This document shows positions 21,423 to 32,669 of a stretch of 64,000 bases of DNA, in pieces. Origin of the DNA: Amblyomma americanum (taxonomy: Eukaryota > Arthropoda > Arachnida > Ixodida > Ixodidae); contig NC_135497.1 in NCBI RefSeq assembly GCF_052857255.1, forward strand, positions 195,210,006 to 195,274,005, read 5' to 3'. How positions within the stretch are numbered: position 1 is the first letter of the stretch; every line of letters starts with the position of its first letter. The notes under the pieces are model-generated. The model was given only the letters and a program-made list of their open reading frames with translations. It was not told the DNA's origin and did not search any database. The position numbers and the translations under genes were made by a program.

Positions 21423-22920
21423 GTGCAGAGAGAACTACAAAAATTGCTAACCGACGTTTTCCGAGTGGTGCCCCAGCAGCACAGGTCGCTGTATTTCTAC
21501 CTACTGTGCCACAATGGTTCAGCCCCGGCGATCTACGGCCTGCCAAAGATTCACAAGCCTGGCGTCCCTCTGCGCCCTATAGTGGATTTTACGCGCTCGC
21601 CGCTTCAGAATCTGTCCAAGTTTCTGCACAGAGTTATCTCTCCTCTCGTCGGCAGGAGCCCTACGCACCTGCGCAACACCCAGCACTTCATCGAAAAGGT
21701 TCAAAACCTTAAAATCAACGCCGGAGAAATCATGGTTTCATTCGACGTAAAATCACTCTTCACAAGTGTGCCGATTGACCTTGCCGTGGAAGCATGCACC
21801 GCTGCCCTTGAATCAGACCCATCACTGCCAGAAAGAACCCCGATAGATGTGCATGACCTGACCCGCCTTCTGAGATTTTGCCTCTCAAACACGTACTTCA
21901 CTTTTGAGGATGTCCCGTTCAGGCAGATTCACGGAGCCGCCATGGGTGCATCGATTTCTGTGACAGTTGCAAAATTGGCCATGGAAGAAATCGAAGGCCG
22001 TGCTCTTGCGTCCTTCACGCCTGCCCCAAAAGTATTCCTGAGGTACGTTGACGACTGCTTTTGCATCCTGAAGAAAGAAGCATTGCATGACTTTACTACT
22101 CACCTCAACAGTTTGGAGCCTAGCATACAGTTCACCGTTGAAGAGGAAATCAACGGCCGCCTCCCATTTTTAGATATACTCGTTTCCAGACAGTCCTCAC
22201 GTCTAAATTTCACCATTTACAGAAAACTCACGCACACCGCCCGGTACCTACATTTTAAGTCCGTTCACCCTGATTGCCACGAACGTTCTGTGGTGTCATC
22301 GCTCCTCCGACGAAAAGAAATGTGTTCCAGAGGAGAAGACCAGATTGCTGAAGATGTGCGTGTACGGCGTGACTAGTCCACATGTGGCTATCCTGTGCAC
22401 GTCATGGACTCCGTACAGCGCCAAATGGAACGTCCTAGGCTGCAAGCTAGTCCCGCTACCCACAAACGAGCCGCGATTCCCTACGTTCCTGGCATCAGCG
22501 AACCTTTGGCGCGCATATTACGGTCCTACGAAGTTAAGACCGCGCATGTGCCAGCTCGAAAACTGAGGAGTCAGCTTGTGCACGTCAAAGACAAGCTAAA
22601 GAAAGAAAAGTTCCCAGGTGTCGTGTATTCGATACCCTGTGCGGACTGCCCATCTGTGTATATCGGCGAGTCGGGTGACTTTGAACGAAGAATACGGGAT
22701 CACCAGAGTGACGTCAGAAACCGGCGCGCAGGTCAAAATGCGCTTGCCGAGCACTCGGTTTCCGCCGCACGCAACATAGACTGGGCCGAGGTACGTGTGA
22801 TTGCAAAAGAAAGGGACAGCAAGTCACGGCTCTATCTGGAATCACTGATTATTCAGACGATAGCGCACACGCTCAATCGAAATGACGGGAACTTGCCCCC
22901 AATCTGCGCCAGGGGCGCGA
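21423..22920 (+). pseudogene. PLE B polyprotein (RT + GIY-YIG endonuclease), single stop
   Basis: One frame covers RT and endonuclease, interrupted only by TAG at 22374-22376. RT: 'IYGLPKIHKP', 'SFDVKSLFTSVPID' (first Asp), 'GAAMGASIS', then the intact catalytic box R-Y-V-D-D-C-F near 22041-22061, then 'FLDILV'. The linker has 'HFKSVHPDCHE'. GIY-YIG: G-V-V-Y-S-I-P-C-A-D-C and Y-I-G-E-S followed by 'RRIRDHQ' (about 22618-22702), with a later Glu in 'YLESLI'. The reading frame ends where the Harbinger element was inserted. The N-terminal part of the RT is missing, so it is not a functional copy. Confidence 0.85.
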
Positions 22921-23124
22921 TTACGGATCAGTCTCAATCGAAATTGTCTCAAAAAGTATATCATTTGGCTCTCTCCTATTGGTCGGCGGCCATTTTGATT
23001 TTTTCGTCACTGACTGACGTCGTAAATGGCGCAGAAGTGGTGACGTTGGCCATCTAATTATGCGAGCAGATTGAGACGATTTTTTGAGACTGGAAAAAGT
23101 AGTATCAACACGTTTGAGACAGAA

Positions 23125-24720
23125 AATGGCGGCTGTTTACATCGTCGTATACGCGGGTGACCGCGCGAGCAACGGTGTCGGAGGGTGCATGAAGACGACT
23201 TTGACGCGCGGGAGAGTTATTTCGAGGAGACTGCGCAGTGTCTGTGCGACGAACTCGCCGTTGAACTGGGAGGTGCGCGGGTGAGTGCGCTGTCAGTGGA
23301 GCGGCAGTGCTGTGCGCGCTGCGCTTCTTCGCCTCCGGTGGGTTTCAAGGCGCCGTTGGAAATGAAGAAAACGTCGGCGCAGCCCAACCGACTGTGAACA
23401 AGCCTTTGCGGCGGGCAGCGGAGACCAATGTCAACGTTGGGTAACAGAAGGGGGGGTGTTCGCTTTCCGAGGAGACCCGAGGGGAAGGCGGCGGCGAAGG
23501 AGGGCGTCCTTTGCCTAAACGTTCGCCGCGGCAGCATCTCCGGCGTCGTCGGGTGTGTCGATTGGGCACTCATCACTATCAAGGAGTCTGGGGGCAGTGC
23601 TGCGAACGAGCCGCAAGCGGTTCTACGCTGCGGACGTAATAGTGAGTATACCTCGGCCACTGTTTTTGACCGCATGAGTTCAAGTGCTACAAGTGCATGA
23701 GCTACAAGTGCGGGCCTCGGCAGCGAGAGTGAGTACGGGCTGTGCTTGTTTTTTCTCAGATCTGTGGCGCGAACATGTGCATCCTGGCCGTGGACTCGCG
23801 CTGACCCGGATCCTTCCGCGACGCGTTTGTCTGGCGGCATTCCGAGGCGGAGGAAGGCCTGCTGGACGACGGTGATTTTTTTTCTGGGTAAGCAGTAAAA
23901 TAGCCGTGTCACCCGTCGGGCGAACTCAGTCACATCTATTGAGCTCCAGCACTATGCATTTGGCCGGATCTGCTAAAGCTACAAGAATCAGTCTGGACAG
24001 TTACACAAATGCAGACACTTTACAGTATGATACAGTGTATTGCCACCCTTTCCTTTTGTTAAATATAATTGCAGCAGAAACACAGGACACATATTACATT
24101 GTTGAAATGCATAGCCTTTCCTGTTGAAGAAACCAAAGCAAAATGCACCTGACAGCGCTTGTGTTTTGTAGGCAATCATAGCGCATCATTTATATGAATA
24201 TGGTGGCAAAAGACTGACCTTACAGTAGTGCTCACTTATACATCTAAATCCTGCATGTATGTATGCTCTTGAATGTCATATTCAGCAAAGCCTGGATGTG
24301 GGCTACTTGGCGTGAGTTTTCTACTGTATAGCAGAGTGTCCTGTAATGCTGTTGAGATCACTGAGAAAGGACATGCTTAGCTGCATCATTTTTTGTTATG
24401 CAGGAAACTATGTCTACCCACTGGAGCCATGGCTGCCTGCACCTGTTGCATGACATTACAGACCTGACTCAGCAGAAGGCCTGTACAACACGCCACATGC
24501 TTTCACACAATTTGTGGCTGAGCGCTGTATTGGTGTGCCGAAGAGCTGCTTCCGTTGCTTTCAAGGACACCGGATGCACCAGTGCCAGTGGAAGTGGACA
24601 GTGCGCATCATCACCGCACGTGCTGCACTTCACAGCCTCTGTTTGGATGTGCCCATATCAGCAGAGGGTGCAGGCGACACTACCTCTGACCCAGATAACA
24701 ACGGGCCACCTCTAAATGGT
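23125..24720 (+). pseudogene. Harbinger transposase (HARBI1-like nuclease), three exons, broken
   Basis: Exon 1, 23125-23641: starts M-A-A-V-Y, then 'CDELAVELGGARVSALSVE' and, after a frameshift near 23310, 'RFFASGGFQGAVGN'. It continues to 'SISGVVGCVD', the first catalytic Asp, and ends at a GTGAGT donor. Exon 2, 23760-23887: after a pyrimidine tract and CAG, encodes 'ILAVDSR' (second Asp; an adjacent TGA breaks the frame), 'FRDAFVWRHSEAEEG' and 'LLDDGDFFLG', with donor GTAAGC. Exon 3 from 24404: 'NYVYPLEPWLPAPV' and, after a shift, 'VAERCIG' (likely catalytic Glu) and 'SCFRCFQGHRM'. The order matches HARBI1-type DDE transposases. It would act in the nucleus as element nuclease with a Myb-like partner. 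Confidence 0.82.
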
Positions 24721-25180
24721 GGCTGCCTCGTACAGACAGGATCCCTCCTCACCTGCCTCCTGAGAAGAGCATACGGTGCTGTACTTTTGGCCTCTCTAGG
24801 ACGACCCGTCTCCAGAGGAAGGCGTACCGAGGGATGGTGCAGGGGCAGTTGCGATGGAAAATCTAGCGTCCAGAGACAACTCACCATGCTGGCATAGAGA
24901 GTCATATCAGGCACTCTTCCCCTGTTGCCACTGTCATTTCCTTGTGTCATTGCACAACACACATCTGCAAGTGTGTGAGCAATTGTGTGATGTGGTTGTG
25001 CCCTTGGCCAACCTGTGTGCAGCGAGAAGCCAGCAGTGACAAACAAGTGCCCCCACCGGCTGCCACTTCATTTTCAGTGTGTTTGCTAGTATATCTTCCA
25101 GTCCCTCAGCAGCGTGTTGCACAGTCTCTTCCTGAAGACGGAAAAGGTGTTGAAGCAGCTCGCCCAATTTCTGAAAAGCA
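24630..25180 (-). pseudogene. possible remnant of the Harbinger partner (Myb/SANT-like) protein
   Basis: On the minus strand 25167-24934 reads 'GELLQHLFRLQEETVQHAAEG', a short amphipathic segment like the C-terminal helix of the Myb/SANT partner encoded opposite the transposase in Harbinger elements. Upstream minus-strand sequence is not clearly homologous. This is weak; it may be chance. Confidence 0.25.
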
Positions 25181-27176
25181 TCATTTTGAACTCTCTTTTG
25201 TCAATGCTTATGTCAGCCCACCTGCCCCTTCTCTGCTGTCTCCTTCCAGCTTGGTGGAGTGCCTGTGGTCATTACCTGTGTGACGAACATGCATGAACCA
25301 AACGTGTAGTGCTGGAATAAGGCATGAAATATTTGTGATGCTTGTTGGAATCAAAAAGCTGTTTTTTATTGCATCATACATTCAGTAAGCGCGTTTATTT
25401 TTTTAGGCACAGCATTTGACACGAGTGTTTCTATTGCAGAAAAGGCAGTGTACATACAAGCATACTTTACCTTGATGTACAATTACCGTATGGCATTTCT
25501 GAGTGCAGTTAAGAAAAAAAAATCTGAAAAATTGAGTTCAAAGTGCATGTTTTCTTTCATACAGAGGCTACCTGTACAATAAATATGGCATAGTACAGTG
25601 TACATGATGCATTTTCCGGACTACAAAACATTTTGGCACATATAAGTAGTGTAAATACCAAAGCTAAGCTTTTAGCATAATGGTGTGTGGCTAGGGGTTT
25701 CGCTCTGTGCTAAAAGCTGTACCTACTGCAAGGAAACCGCTGTACAACAATGCATAATAAAGATTGTAAGGTGCAGTGGCTATAATGACTGCTGAATGAC
25801 TAGAACATCTTCACTGATAGACAAAGATGTGTAAACATCACAGACACATCATCAAGGAGATGGTGTGTGATTAGAGGTTAGTTTACAATCACAAATCATG
25901 CAACACCGTTACTGGAAATGCTCTACAGCTCTAAGAATATACAGGCAGCTCCATTGTGGGAAATTTTGAGCACTCGGTTATTGCCCCATAACTGACACCT
26001 AGCTTGGTTTGCGTAACACAGGGCTATGAAGTCTTGTCCATGATGACACGAGACGGTGACAATGCCGAATGGCCGGACAAGCTCCTTGTGCTATCATATA
26101 ATATGTGTGATAAGTGCAACTGCTGTCAAGCTACTTTTCCCCTAGGTATTTAATGTCCTAGTCATTTTCAACTGGCTGCTCCCTTTCAAACTGGAGTGGC
26201 TTGTATACAGGGTGTCTCAGATATGATGGACCATAATTAAAAAAAAAAAAACAAGTGGTCTTCCGACCTGAAAGGAAGTGCATGTTAGAAGCTATGCAAA
26301 GTATTTAAAGCCCTTCAAACACTGCCCTCACCAAACCCAGTTATACCAACATCACTCCGCCTGCTGAGCAAAATACAATATTACACATCACTGCCCTGTC
26401 CTACCTACCTCACTGCCCTGGATCATATGCAATTCAAGCGCTGTGTACCAGCAAACATGAACAAACTTGCTCAACTTTCTGCCCAGTTGCAATTAGCCTC
26501 TATACAAGCAAACTACTTCTTTCCAGGTTGACCCTGGATCTACTACATGATCAGTAAATAACGTTAATGGAACAAGCTCGTTCTCTCCTCGGTGACAATA
26601 GCAAAGTTATCAAGTCAAGTGCTTCCTTTCTCTCTAAACAAAGTGGAGCATAAGCATCACAATTTCTGCATCTTGCACAGGAAAAAAAAGAAACTACGGC
26701 AACAACTGAACATAAACCGAACGGAGCTACAAAAATACAAACGAAACATCAAGTGCTTAGCCCGATGTGGGCGGCAACACTTGGTTACGAGGCAGAAGAG
26801 TGCTGCCACAGAGGCAGGCCGTGTCGGCTCTCATTTCCCGCACCGAGATTGCAAGCTATCAGCAGCTGCACCTGTCTGTCGGCAGTTGCTTCTATGTGAT
26901 GATTCATGGTTTTCTGGTATTTTCTAAAGAAAATAAACAGAACCACACGTCACTCGGCGATCGATAGGCGCCGACCGAGAACACAGACTAAAGTTGTCTT
27001 CGTCGATTTTCGAGCCGAGCGCTGCTTGTAAGTTGATCTCGGCAGGCCCGTAGCATTCACTGCCTTCAATCAGATTTTTCTGCGCACTTAAGACATCCGC
27101 AAAGTACCTTGATTTTAGACGACACGCGAAAAAACAGGAACTAGCCATGGAATCAGCTGTTTTCTTGCAGGCCGCC

Positions 27177-27541
27177 ATGTTCACGTTATGCCACTGCCAG
27201 CGCGCCCTCATGGCAAGAGAAGTTAACCTGCAGCAAATTTAATTGCAAAACTGAAAATGCTTCTAATTTTCCCTCATGTTGTTGAGATTGCAACACAGTT
27301 TACTACCAAAATAAAACATTGCTTGTTTTCTTCATTGCGTTTTTGTTCATTTTCAGACTAACATGTTCACGCTATACCGCTGACAGCACACCTTCGCGGC
27401 AAAAAAAGTGACTGAACAGCAAACTTAATTGCAAAAATGAAAACACTGGTTCTTTTGCTTGGTGCTGTTGGGTTTGAAATACAGTTACTTAGCAAAATAA
27501 AACATTACTCGTTTTTATTCACTGCGTTTTTACTGCAAAAC
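27177..27541. repeat. ~186-bp tandem duplication inside Harbinger 1
   Basis: ATGTTCACG recurs at 27177 and 27363. Both units then share AATTGCAAAA, a shared stretch after it, AAAATAAAACATT and a CACTGCGTTTTT-type block at corresponding spacing. The units are clearly diverged (roughly three quarters identical by eye). Confidence 0.65.
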
Positions 27542-27753
27542 ATTAGTCTACGGTCCCTTGTCGTGCGATTAGTGGTTTCGGGGCGGAGCCCACCGCCTCC
27601 TTGCTCCGCATTGGCCGATTCGGCGGTCGGCATTTCTCGGTGTCGTCATTTTGACGTCACTGTCTCAATATTGAGACAGTTTTTTGAGACTGATCCGTAA
27701 TCGCGCCCCAGGTGTCTGGGGTCGCTCATGCGCCGTGTATAAAGGACGAAGCA

Positions 27754-27801
27754 ACGTTATGCCTCATTGTGAACAAGGCTCCCGTGGGGGAGCCGAAACG
27801 T
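27754..27801 (+). ncRNA. hammerhead-like structured motif in the PLE 3' UTR
   Basis: A perfect 7-bp stem GGCTCCC-GTGG-GGGAGCC is followed by GAAAC and then GT. Upstream ACGTT can pair with the AACGT after the GAA core (stem III position). ATGCCTCAT between them can form a 3-bp stem I. This is the layout of a type III hammerhead ribozyme, which PLEs are known to carry. But the core reads GTGAACA instead of CTGANGA (positions 3 and 8 swapped to G and C), with one extra base on each side. Cleavage is unproven. Confidence 0.4.
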
Positions 27802-28289
27802 CATCCCATCTTTTCTTTTGGTCGGCGCCTTCTTTTTTCGTCAGATATCTGAGACGGTTGCTTTGGGCGTTCGCCGCGCCGTCTGGCATGACGTCACACC
27901 GCGCGGCTCGCCGCCACCGCCGTTTGGTATGACGCACACCGCGTTCCCTCACCCGGTGGGCATGGGCAAGGGTGTGACATTCCCGTAGAGCCAATGGGGA
28001 CGATTTTGAAATGCGACGGTGGCGGTGCCTGGGAGTTGGCGGCGCGGCCAGCGCGGCTGATTAGCAGCTGCTTAGGGCGCTCGCTCGAGTACCAAAAACG
28101 TAAATAGTTTTCTCCAAAGAACAGTTTATTAAAGGAAACATCAGTAGTGACAATCGATGTACAAAAGTGATTTTAGGCATCTTGGGCATTGCAATATCAG
28201 TGACAATCGTTCTAAAAATCAAAATTAATAAATTCCATTATGGAAACCTAGAACACATGAGCCGCCAGATACCAGGATCGCTGCAATCG

Positions 28290-28470
28290 TTCCGACCGTG
28301 GCGACACTTACGGCGCGGACGCGCAACTTGCAACATGCCACAGCACTGGCATGGGCATGCCGCAGGGCTCTGTCTTATCACCATTTCTGTTTAATGTGGC
28401 CATCGTCGTTGCGCTCGCCTCCGCTCGCTTCGCCAGCTGCGTCGCATGCCTGATAACATGTCACAGGATT
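28290..28470 (+). pseudogene. LINE reverse transcriptase fragment
   Basis: Bases 28345-28395 translate to 'GMPQGSVLSPFLFNVAI', the RT palm motif that follows the thumb-side strand in LINEs. Flanking codons are degraded. It has the same strand as LINE B, which stops just before this motif at 21420, so it could be the continuation of that copy after the PLE. The flanks do not prove this. Confidence 0.6.
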
Positions 28471-28865
28471 GAAAAGGAGAGCTCGCGTGCGCCGCAACCA
28501 CAATTGTGCCGTCTTTAAAGGGACTATGCAATAAATTAATTGAGATTACGTAAATCAGACGAGGGATAGGCCTTTCTTCACTCGTCACCTCAATGCTATA
28601 ATTTTTAAGCTAGCATCAATAACACCAAAGATATAGACGATTAAAAATTACGCTCCTCCTCTCCCCCTCAACTCGTACACGCGGGGCACCAGACAAAAAT
28701 AAAGAACACAGCTCTGGGTCTGGGCCCCGCCCATGAATACGTCATCGATTGACGTTCCTTTTGCAACTTCCGGTTGTCGCTCCTAGCAGCCCAGCAGCAG
28801 CGTTGGCGGCGTGATTGCGGCGCGCGTCGGGTTTCTTTGCTTGTCGTCTGTTGTAGTTAGCAGTA

Positions 28866-29043
28866 ATGGACCCGGACCTCGAGGCGCGACTGCTCGCTCT
28901 TACGGCCGCGATGGGCATCGAGCCGTATGCGTTCGTGCCGTACCGACTGAAAGCCAGCGACGACAGTAGCGACTCGGCGAGCCACATGGGAGTGGCTCCG
29001 GAACTCCCGACAGAAGCAGGCGGCAGAGGAAAATTGAAACCAT
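28866..29043 (+). pseudogene. truncated ORF in the T2/Kolobok-type element
   Basis: M-D-P-D-L-E-A-R-L-L followed by an acidic Ser/Asp-rich stretch (S-D-D-S-S-D-S-A-S) up to the CAT where Harbinger 2 was inserted. In sense after the insertion (38167 on) the frame stays open for about 55 more codons but is unlike any domain I know. The opening resembles, from memory, the N-terminus of P2X7-like nuclear proteins that are multicopy in ticks; this is a weak resemblance. Preceded by a GC-rich 5' region from 28740. Confidence 0.35.
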
Positions 29044-30530
29044 GGGCTAGATTACGCAACTGTGGCAATTCTGTCACAAGTTATTAACAGTGACGCCAAA
29101 TGACGACACGATGAGAGTCACCACGTGACGCAACGAGGAATCAGCCAATTACAGCAGGGCGGCGCCCTGAGAAGATTCGAGGGACCGTCTGCTTAATTTT
29201 TTGTAAAAAGAAACAAGAAATAAGCAACGATGAAAATAACTAATATTTTATTTTGTCAAAACATTGTGTTTAAAGTTCGAAAATATTAAGGGAAATCAAA
29301 AAGCGTTCGATGTTGTGCTAATAAATTGACTGGTGGGTAACTTTCGGTGCCGCGGGGGTGTGCTGACGGCAGTAAAAAGGCCGCTTTGCACTAAAGCAGC
29401 TGTTTCACGCCGTGTTATTGCTTTTTTTTTGCGCGGCGTCTGGAATCGAGGTACTGTGCGATTGACATAAGTGCGCAGAAAAATTTCAACGAATGCAGTG
29501 AAGGCTATGTGACTACCGAGCGAACTTGCAAGAAGCGCTCGATACGGAATCGACGAAGACAACTTGTTGAAGTCTGTGTTGTTCGGCTCTTTCGATCGAT
29601 GACAAAAATGCCAAAAGGTGAGGTGTTGCAGTATGTGATGTGTGGTTGTTTGTTTCTTTCCCCTTGGGAAACAGAAGACGACCAGGAAGCGCCATTTGCT
29701 AGGAAAAATAAAGTGCTTTGTCAGCATAAGCGTGTCTTATTTGTATGTAGCTGTGTGTCACAGATGTGACGACGGAACCCACCCCTTCTGCACACTAACT
29801 TTGCAAATTGCCTCCAACACCCGCTGTACGCATTTGCTCACCGCCAGTTGTGCGATGCCGACGTGCGCCTCGCTACCAACGGCAGCCTGAAAGCCGCCCA
29901 TGGCAAAGAACCGCAGTGCACACAGCACCTGCCGCCGCACCGACAGCGCACTCGCACGCAAACCTCCCAGTTCATCGGCGAGTTCGTCGCAAGCCACTCC
30001 AGTCGAAAAAGGCGTCGAAACAGCTCGTCCGGCAAGTCAAACGTAGGGAGCCTACATACATGCCGCCTGCCGCCTGGCTTAGGGTGGTGACATCTCTCCC
30101 AGTGTTGCCGAAAACGGCCGCTAAACATGACGGGCAGCCATGTTGTTCCCCTTGAAGAGAGCATCCCCGGCTTTCAGTGGCGTGGTCGCTGGGGCGATCT
30201 ACAACATTAGTTTATATTCTAGTTTATCGGCGTTTCTTTCGAAGTTAGTACCAACAGATGACGCCGTTCCGACGACATAGAGCAGTTCTCAGCGACGGTG
30301 CATTACACTCCGAACGGGTCTCTCCTCTGCGCGCGTCATCGCGCCAAAAGGCAGCGCTTATCAATTACGTAAAAAGGGTTCCTCCTCACGATGAGCTCTA
30401 ACCGAGCTTAGGTGTTGGGCGTTCAGAATTTAATGTTATGACGGTAATCAAAAGATTACGCAGGCCCACTTTTTAATGCTTATCAATTGGTTCATGCGCG
30501 GCCTGTACAGAATGTGGCCGTAGTGGCTGT

Positions 30531-30930
30531 GTAGCTTATGTCGGGCATAATCGCCGCAAGTGTTCTATCGTTGGATAGCTTATGTCGAGTATAATTGCAC
30601 CGGACTAATTGTAGGTCTCAATTAATTACCGGTAATTAGTTAATTGTAATGTAATTGAAATTTACGCTACATCACTAAGTCGCTGGATAGCTTATGTTGA
30701 GTACAATTGCACTGAACTAATCTTGTCTTACCGACCATTAATTAGATAACCGTGATTAAAAATCAATCGTTATGCTCCATCATCAAGCTATATATCGTTG
30801 GATAGCTTATGTCGAGTATAATTCCACCGGAGTAATCGCAGGTCTTAATTACCAGTAATTATTTATTTGATTTAAAATTGAACCTAATGCTATAGCATCG
30901 TCATATATCGTTGAAAGGTCTCGATGAGTA
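30531..30930. repeat. degenerate 112-115-bp tandem repeat in the P-like element
   Basis: TTGGATAGCTTATGTCGAGT recurs starting near 30571, 30683 (changed) and 30798, with a partial unit near 30531. The units carry AATTGCACCGGA and TTAATTACCGGTAATTA-type blocks. It lies beyond the 3' end of the transposase gene, where P elements often hold repeats. Confidence 0.75.
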
Positions 30931-32384
30931 GAATCGAAAATGTAACGGTAAACCGAGCTAACGCTGGTCTATGTAGGTTCAAAATAAAACCACGCAACAG
31001 AAGCAAAACAGTAGCACCTAATGCTTATGCATTCACAGCACGGGAAGAGACTTAAGTGCCCCAGTAGTTCTATTACCGACATCACAATGGCATTTGCGTG
31101 TGCAATGTACCATTAGTTTGTGCATTTTGCTCTTCTGTGAACAATTACACATGCTCTACGCAATGAGCTATGCAACCCCATACTAGCACACTGTAGCTTC
31201 AGCAAAAGGTATAAACATACTTAAAAAAATTTAGGGAATCTTGAGGCTGATGTTAACAAATTAAGATCGAGTGTTGTAAGCGTCTTAGTTTTGTACAGAT
31301 TGCCATTGAGTTAACATTAAAGCAGTGCTTCATTTCACATTGCCTACCATTTTTCCACGTGTGCTGAGAAACTAACTTACACAGGGTGTTCAGTAGGAGG
31401 CTCAAATGTTCAGAGTGTAACATGAGACTTGCTGGAATGGAATCAGAGAAAGAGGAGCAATACAAACAATGGGACAAGTGAGAAAACCTAAAATCAAGAA
31501 ACCAAATGACATTTTCAGACGCCTTCGTGTAAACATTCAAGAAGCTTCTTTTATTGCCGACACACTTCTGGCAACTGTCAATTAAAGGGGAGGTGCTCAT
31601 ATTCTTTCTCAAGCAAACTGACAGAATATATAAGCATCCGCAGCCAGCTAAAGTGCATATGAAATTACATTCTTCCATTATCAGCATCTGTGAAACCAGT
31701 GAAATTTTTGTACACATATCAGTCACTCCTGTAAAACATATCTGGTGCGCACACTGATGGTGTAATTGCAAACAGGCTTATTATTTTTAAACATTGACCG
31801 AAGTAAAGCAGCTTCGTTGCTCAATGAACACTTCTACATAAAACAAAATATACTGATAGCCATGAACAAATTGCATGAGTGCAGTACAGAGGACACAATA
31901 AATGGGCTAAATTAGCAGGACTAGTAACGCAAACAACTCAAATGATAATGAGAAACACCACGGCAGCTCTGTGGGAGCGTATGTTTTACAGCCCCTAAAT
32001 AATGCAAGGCATGGTAGTGATGCTCCAGCCACAAAAATAAGACTGTTACGCACTTCACAAAAGACTTGAAACAGTGGTTTACACATTTGCATCTAGTTCC
32101 AACACTTGCTCCTAAAAACTTCACCTTTGATGAACACACTAGTGGCACGCACTGTAAATCAGTTTGCTATTTCCAAATGCTGACTGAAGCAAAGCAGCTT
32201 CATTGGTTAGTGCACACAATCTGCAAGCAACAGCTTGCTACAGAGAGGTGACATAAAAATATGCTGAAAGACGTGAACAATTTACAGGCGAGCAAAGTAC
32301 ACACGACATACACAGTGAAAGTGTCAGAGTGCTATATTCGGGTACAACCCAAGGAAGTAGTGGCAGATGCCCCCCGACCGTTTC

Positions 32385-32545
32385 CCTCCAGCCAATAGCA
32401 GTGACCGATTTTCATGACAATGCGGTCAATCCGATTAAGCCACGGTTAACTGCCGTTCATCTGCCACTCCCAGCGATGCAACTTCCCAGCATTAAACATG
32501 GTGTCATGAAAATCGGTTGGCGCCATTGGCTGGATAGAATTCTTT
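32385..32545. repeat. imperfect fold-back repeat in the P-like element
   Basis: GACCGATTTTCATGACA (32402-32418) pairs with TGTCATGAAAATCGGTT (32502-32518). The pairing extends outward (GCCAATAGC against GCCATTGGC). About 80 bp of unpaired sequence lies between. Could be a small MITE within the transposon, 125 bp downstream of the transposase stop. Confidence 0.6.
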
Positions 32546-32669
32546 AAGGACATCTCCCCTATTTTCTTGAGTTGTGTCAAACTATAGAAAAACAACGAAA
32601 GCAAGGCCAAATCATTAACTAGCTGACTGCAAGCATCTAAGCATATGATGTTACCATCCTTCTCAGAGT

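Larger units (their letters stand above)
22913..27708 (+). mobile_element. PIF/Harbinger DNA transposon (Harbinger 1)
   Basis: Terminal inverted repeats GGGCGCGATTACGGATCAG (22913-22931 and the reverse complement at 27690-27708, extending through GTCTCAA) flanked by CAG on both sides (22910-22912, 27709-27711). A 3-bp duplication is the PIF/Harbinger signature. Removing the element and one CAG rejoins the PLE 3' end. The left end carries a three-exon transposase pseudogene. The rest (24.9-27.2 kb) has no clear gene, except a possible remnant of a second, opposite-strand protein. Its left end is homologous to the right end of Harbinger 2. Confidence 0.9.
21421..27900 (+). mobile_element. Penelope-like element B, split by a Harbinger transposon
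   Basis: PLE sequence starts at about 21421 in the middle of the RT N-terminus (5' truncated), adjoining LINE B. It runs to 22912, is interrupted by the Harbinger element 22913-27708 (3-bp duplication CAG), and resumes at 27712. The 3' UTR contains a strong hairpin and the block CCGAAACGTCATCCC, typical of tick-type PLE ends. The outer 3' end is near 27900 and not sharp. Confidence 0.82.

Noticed and set aside
23217..23933. 238-codon minus-strand frame
   Set aside because: It is the complement of Harbinger transposase exons 1-2; the plus strand carries the recognisable protein.
30531..30930. Regular repeats as a CRISPR array
   Set aside because: The genome is eukaryotic, the units diverge along their whole length and there are no constant repeats with unique spacers.
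31253..31771. 172-codon minus-strand frame in the P-like element
   Set aside because: No recognisable motif; AT-rich sequence downstream of the transposase stop. Likely chance.
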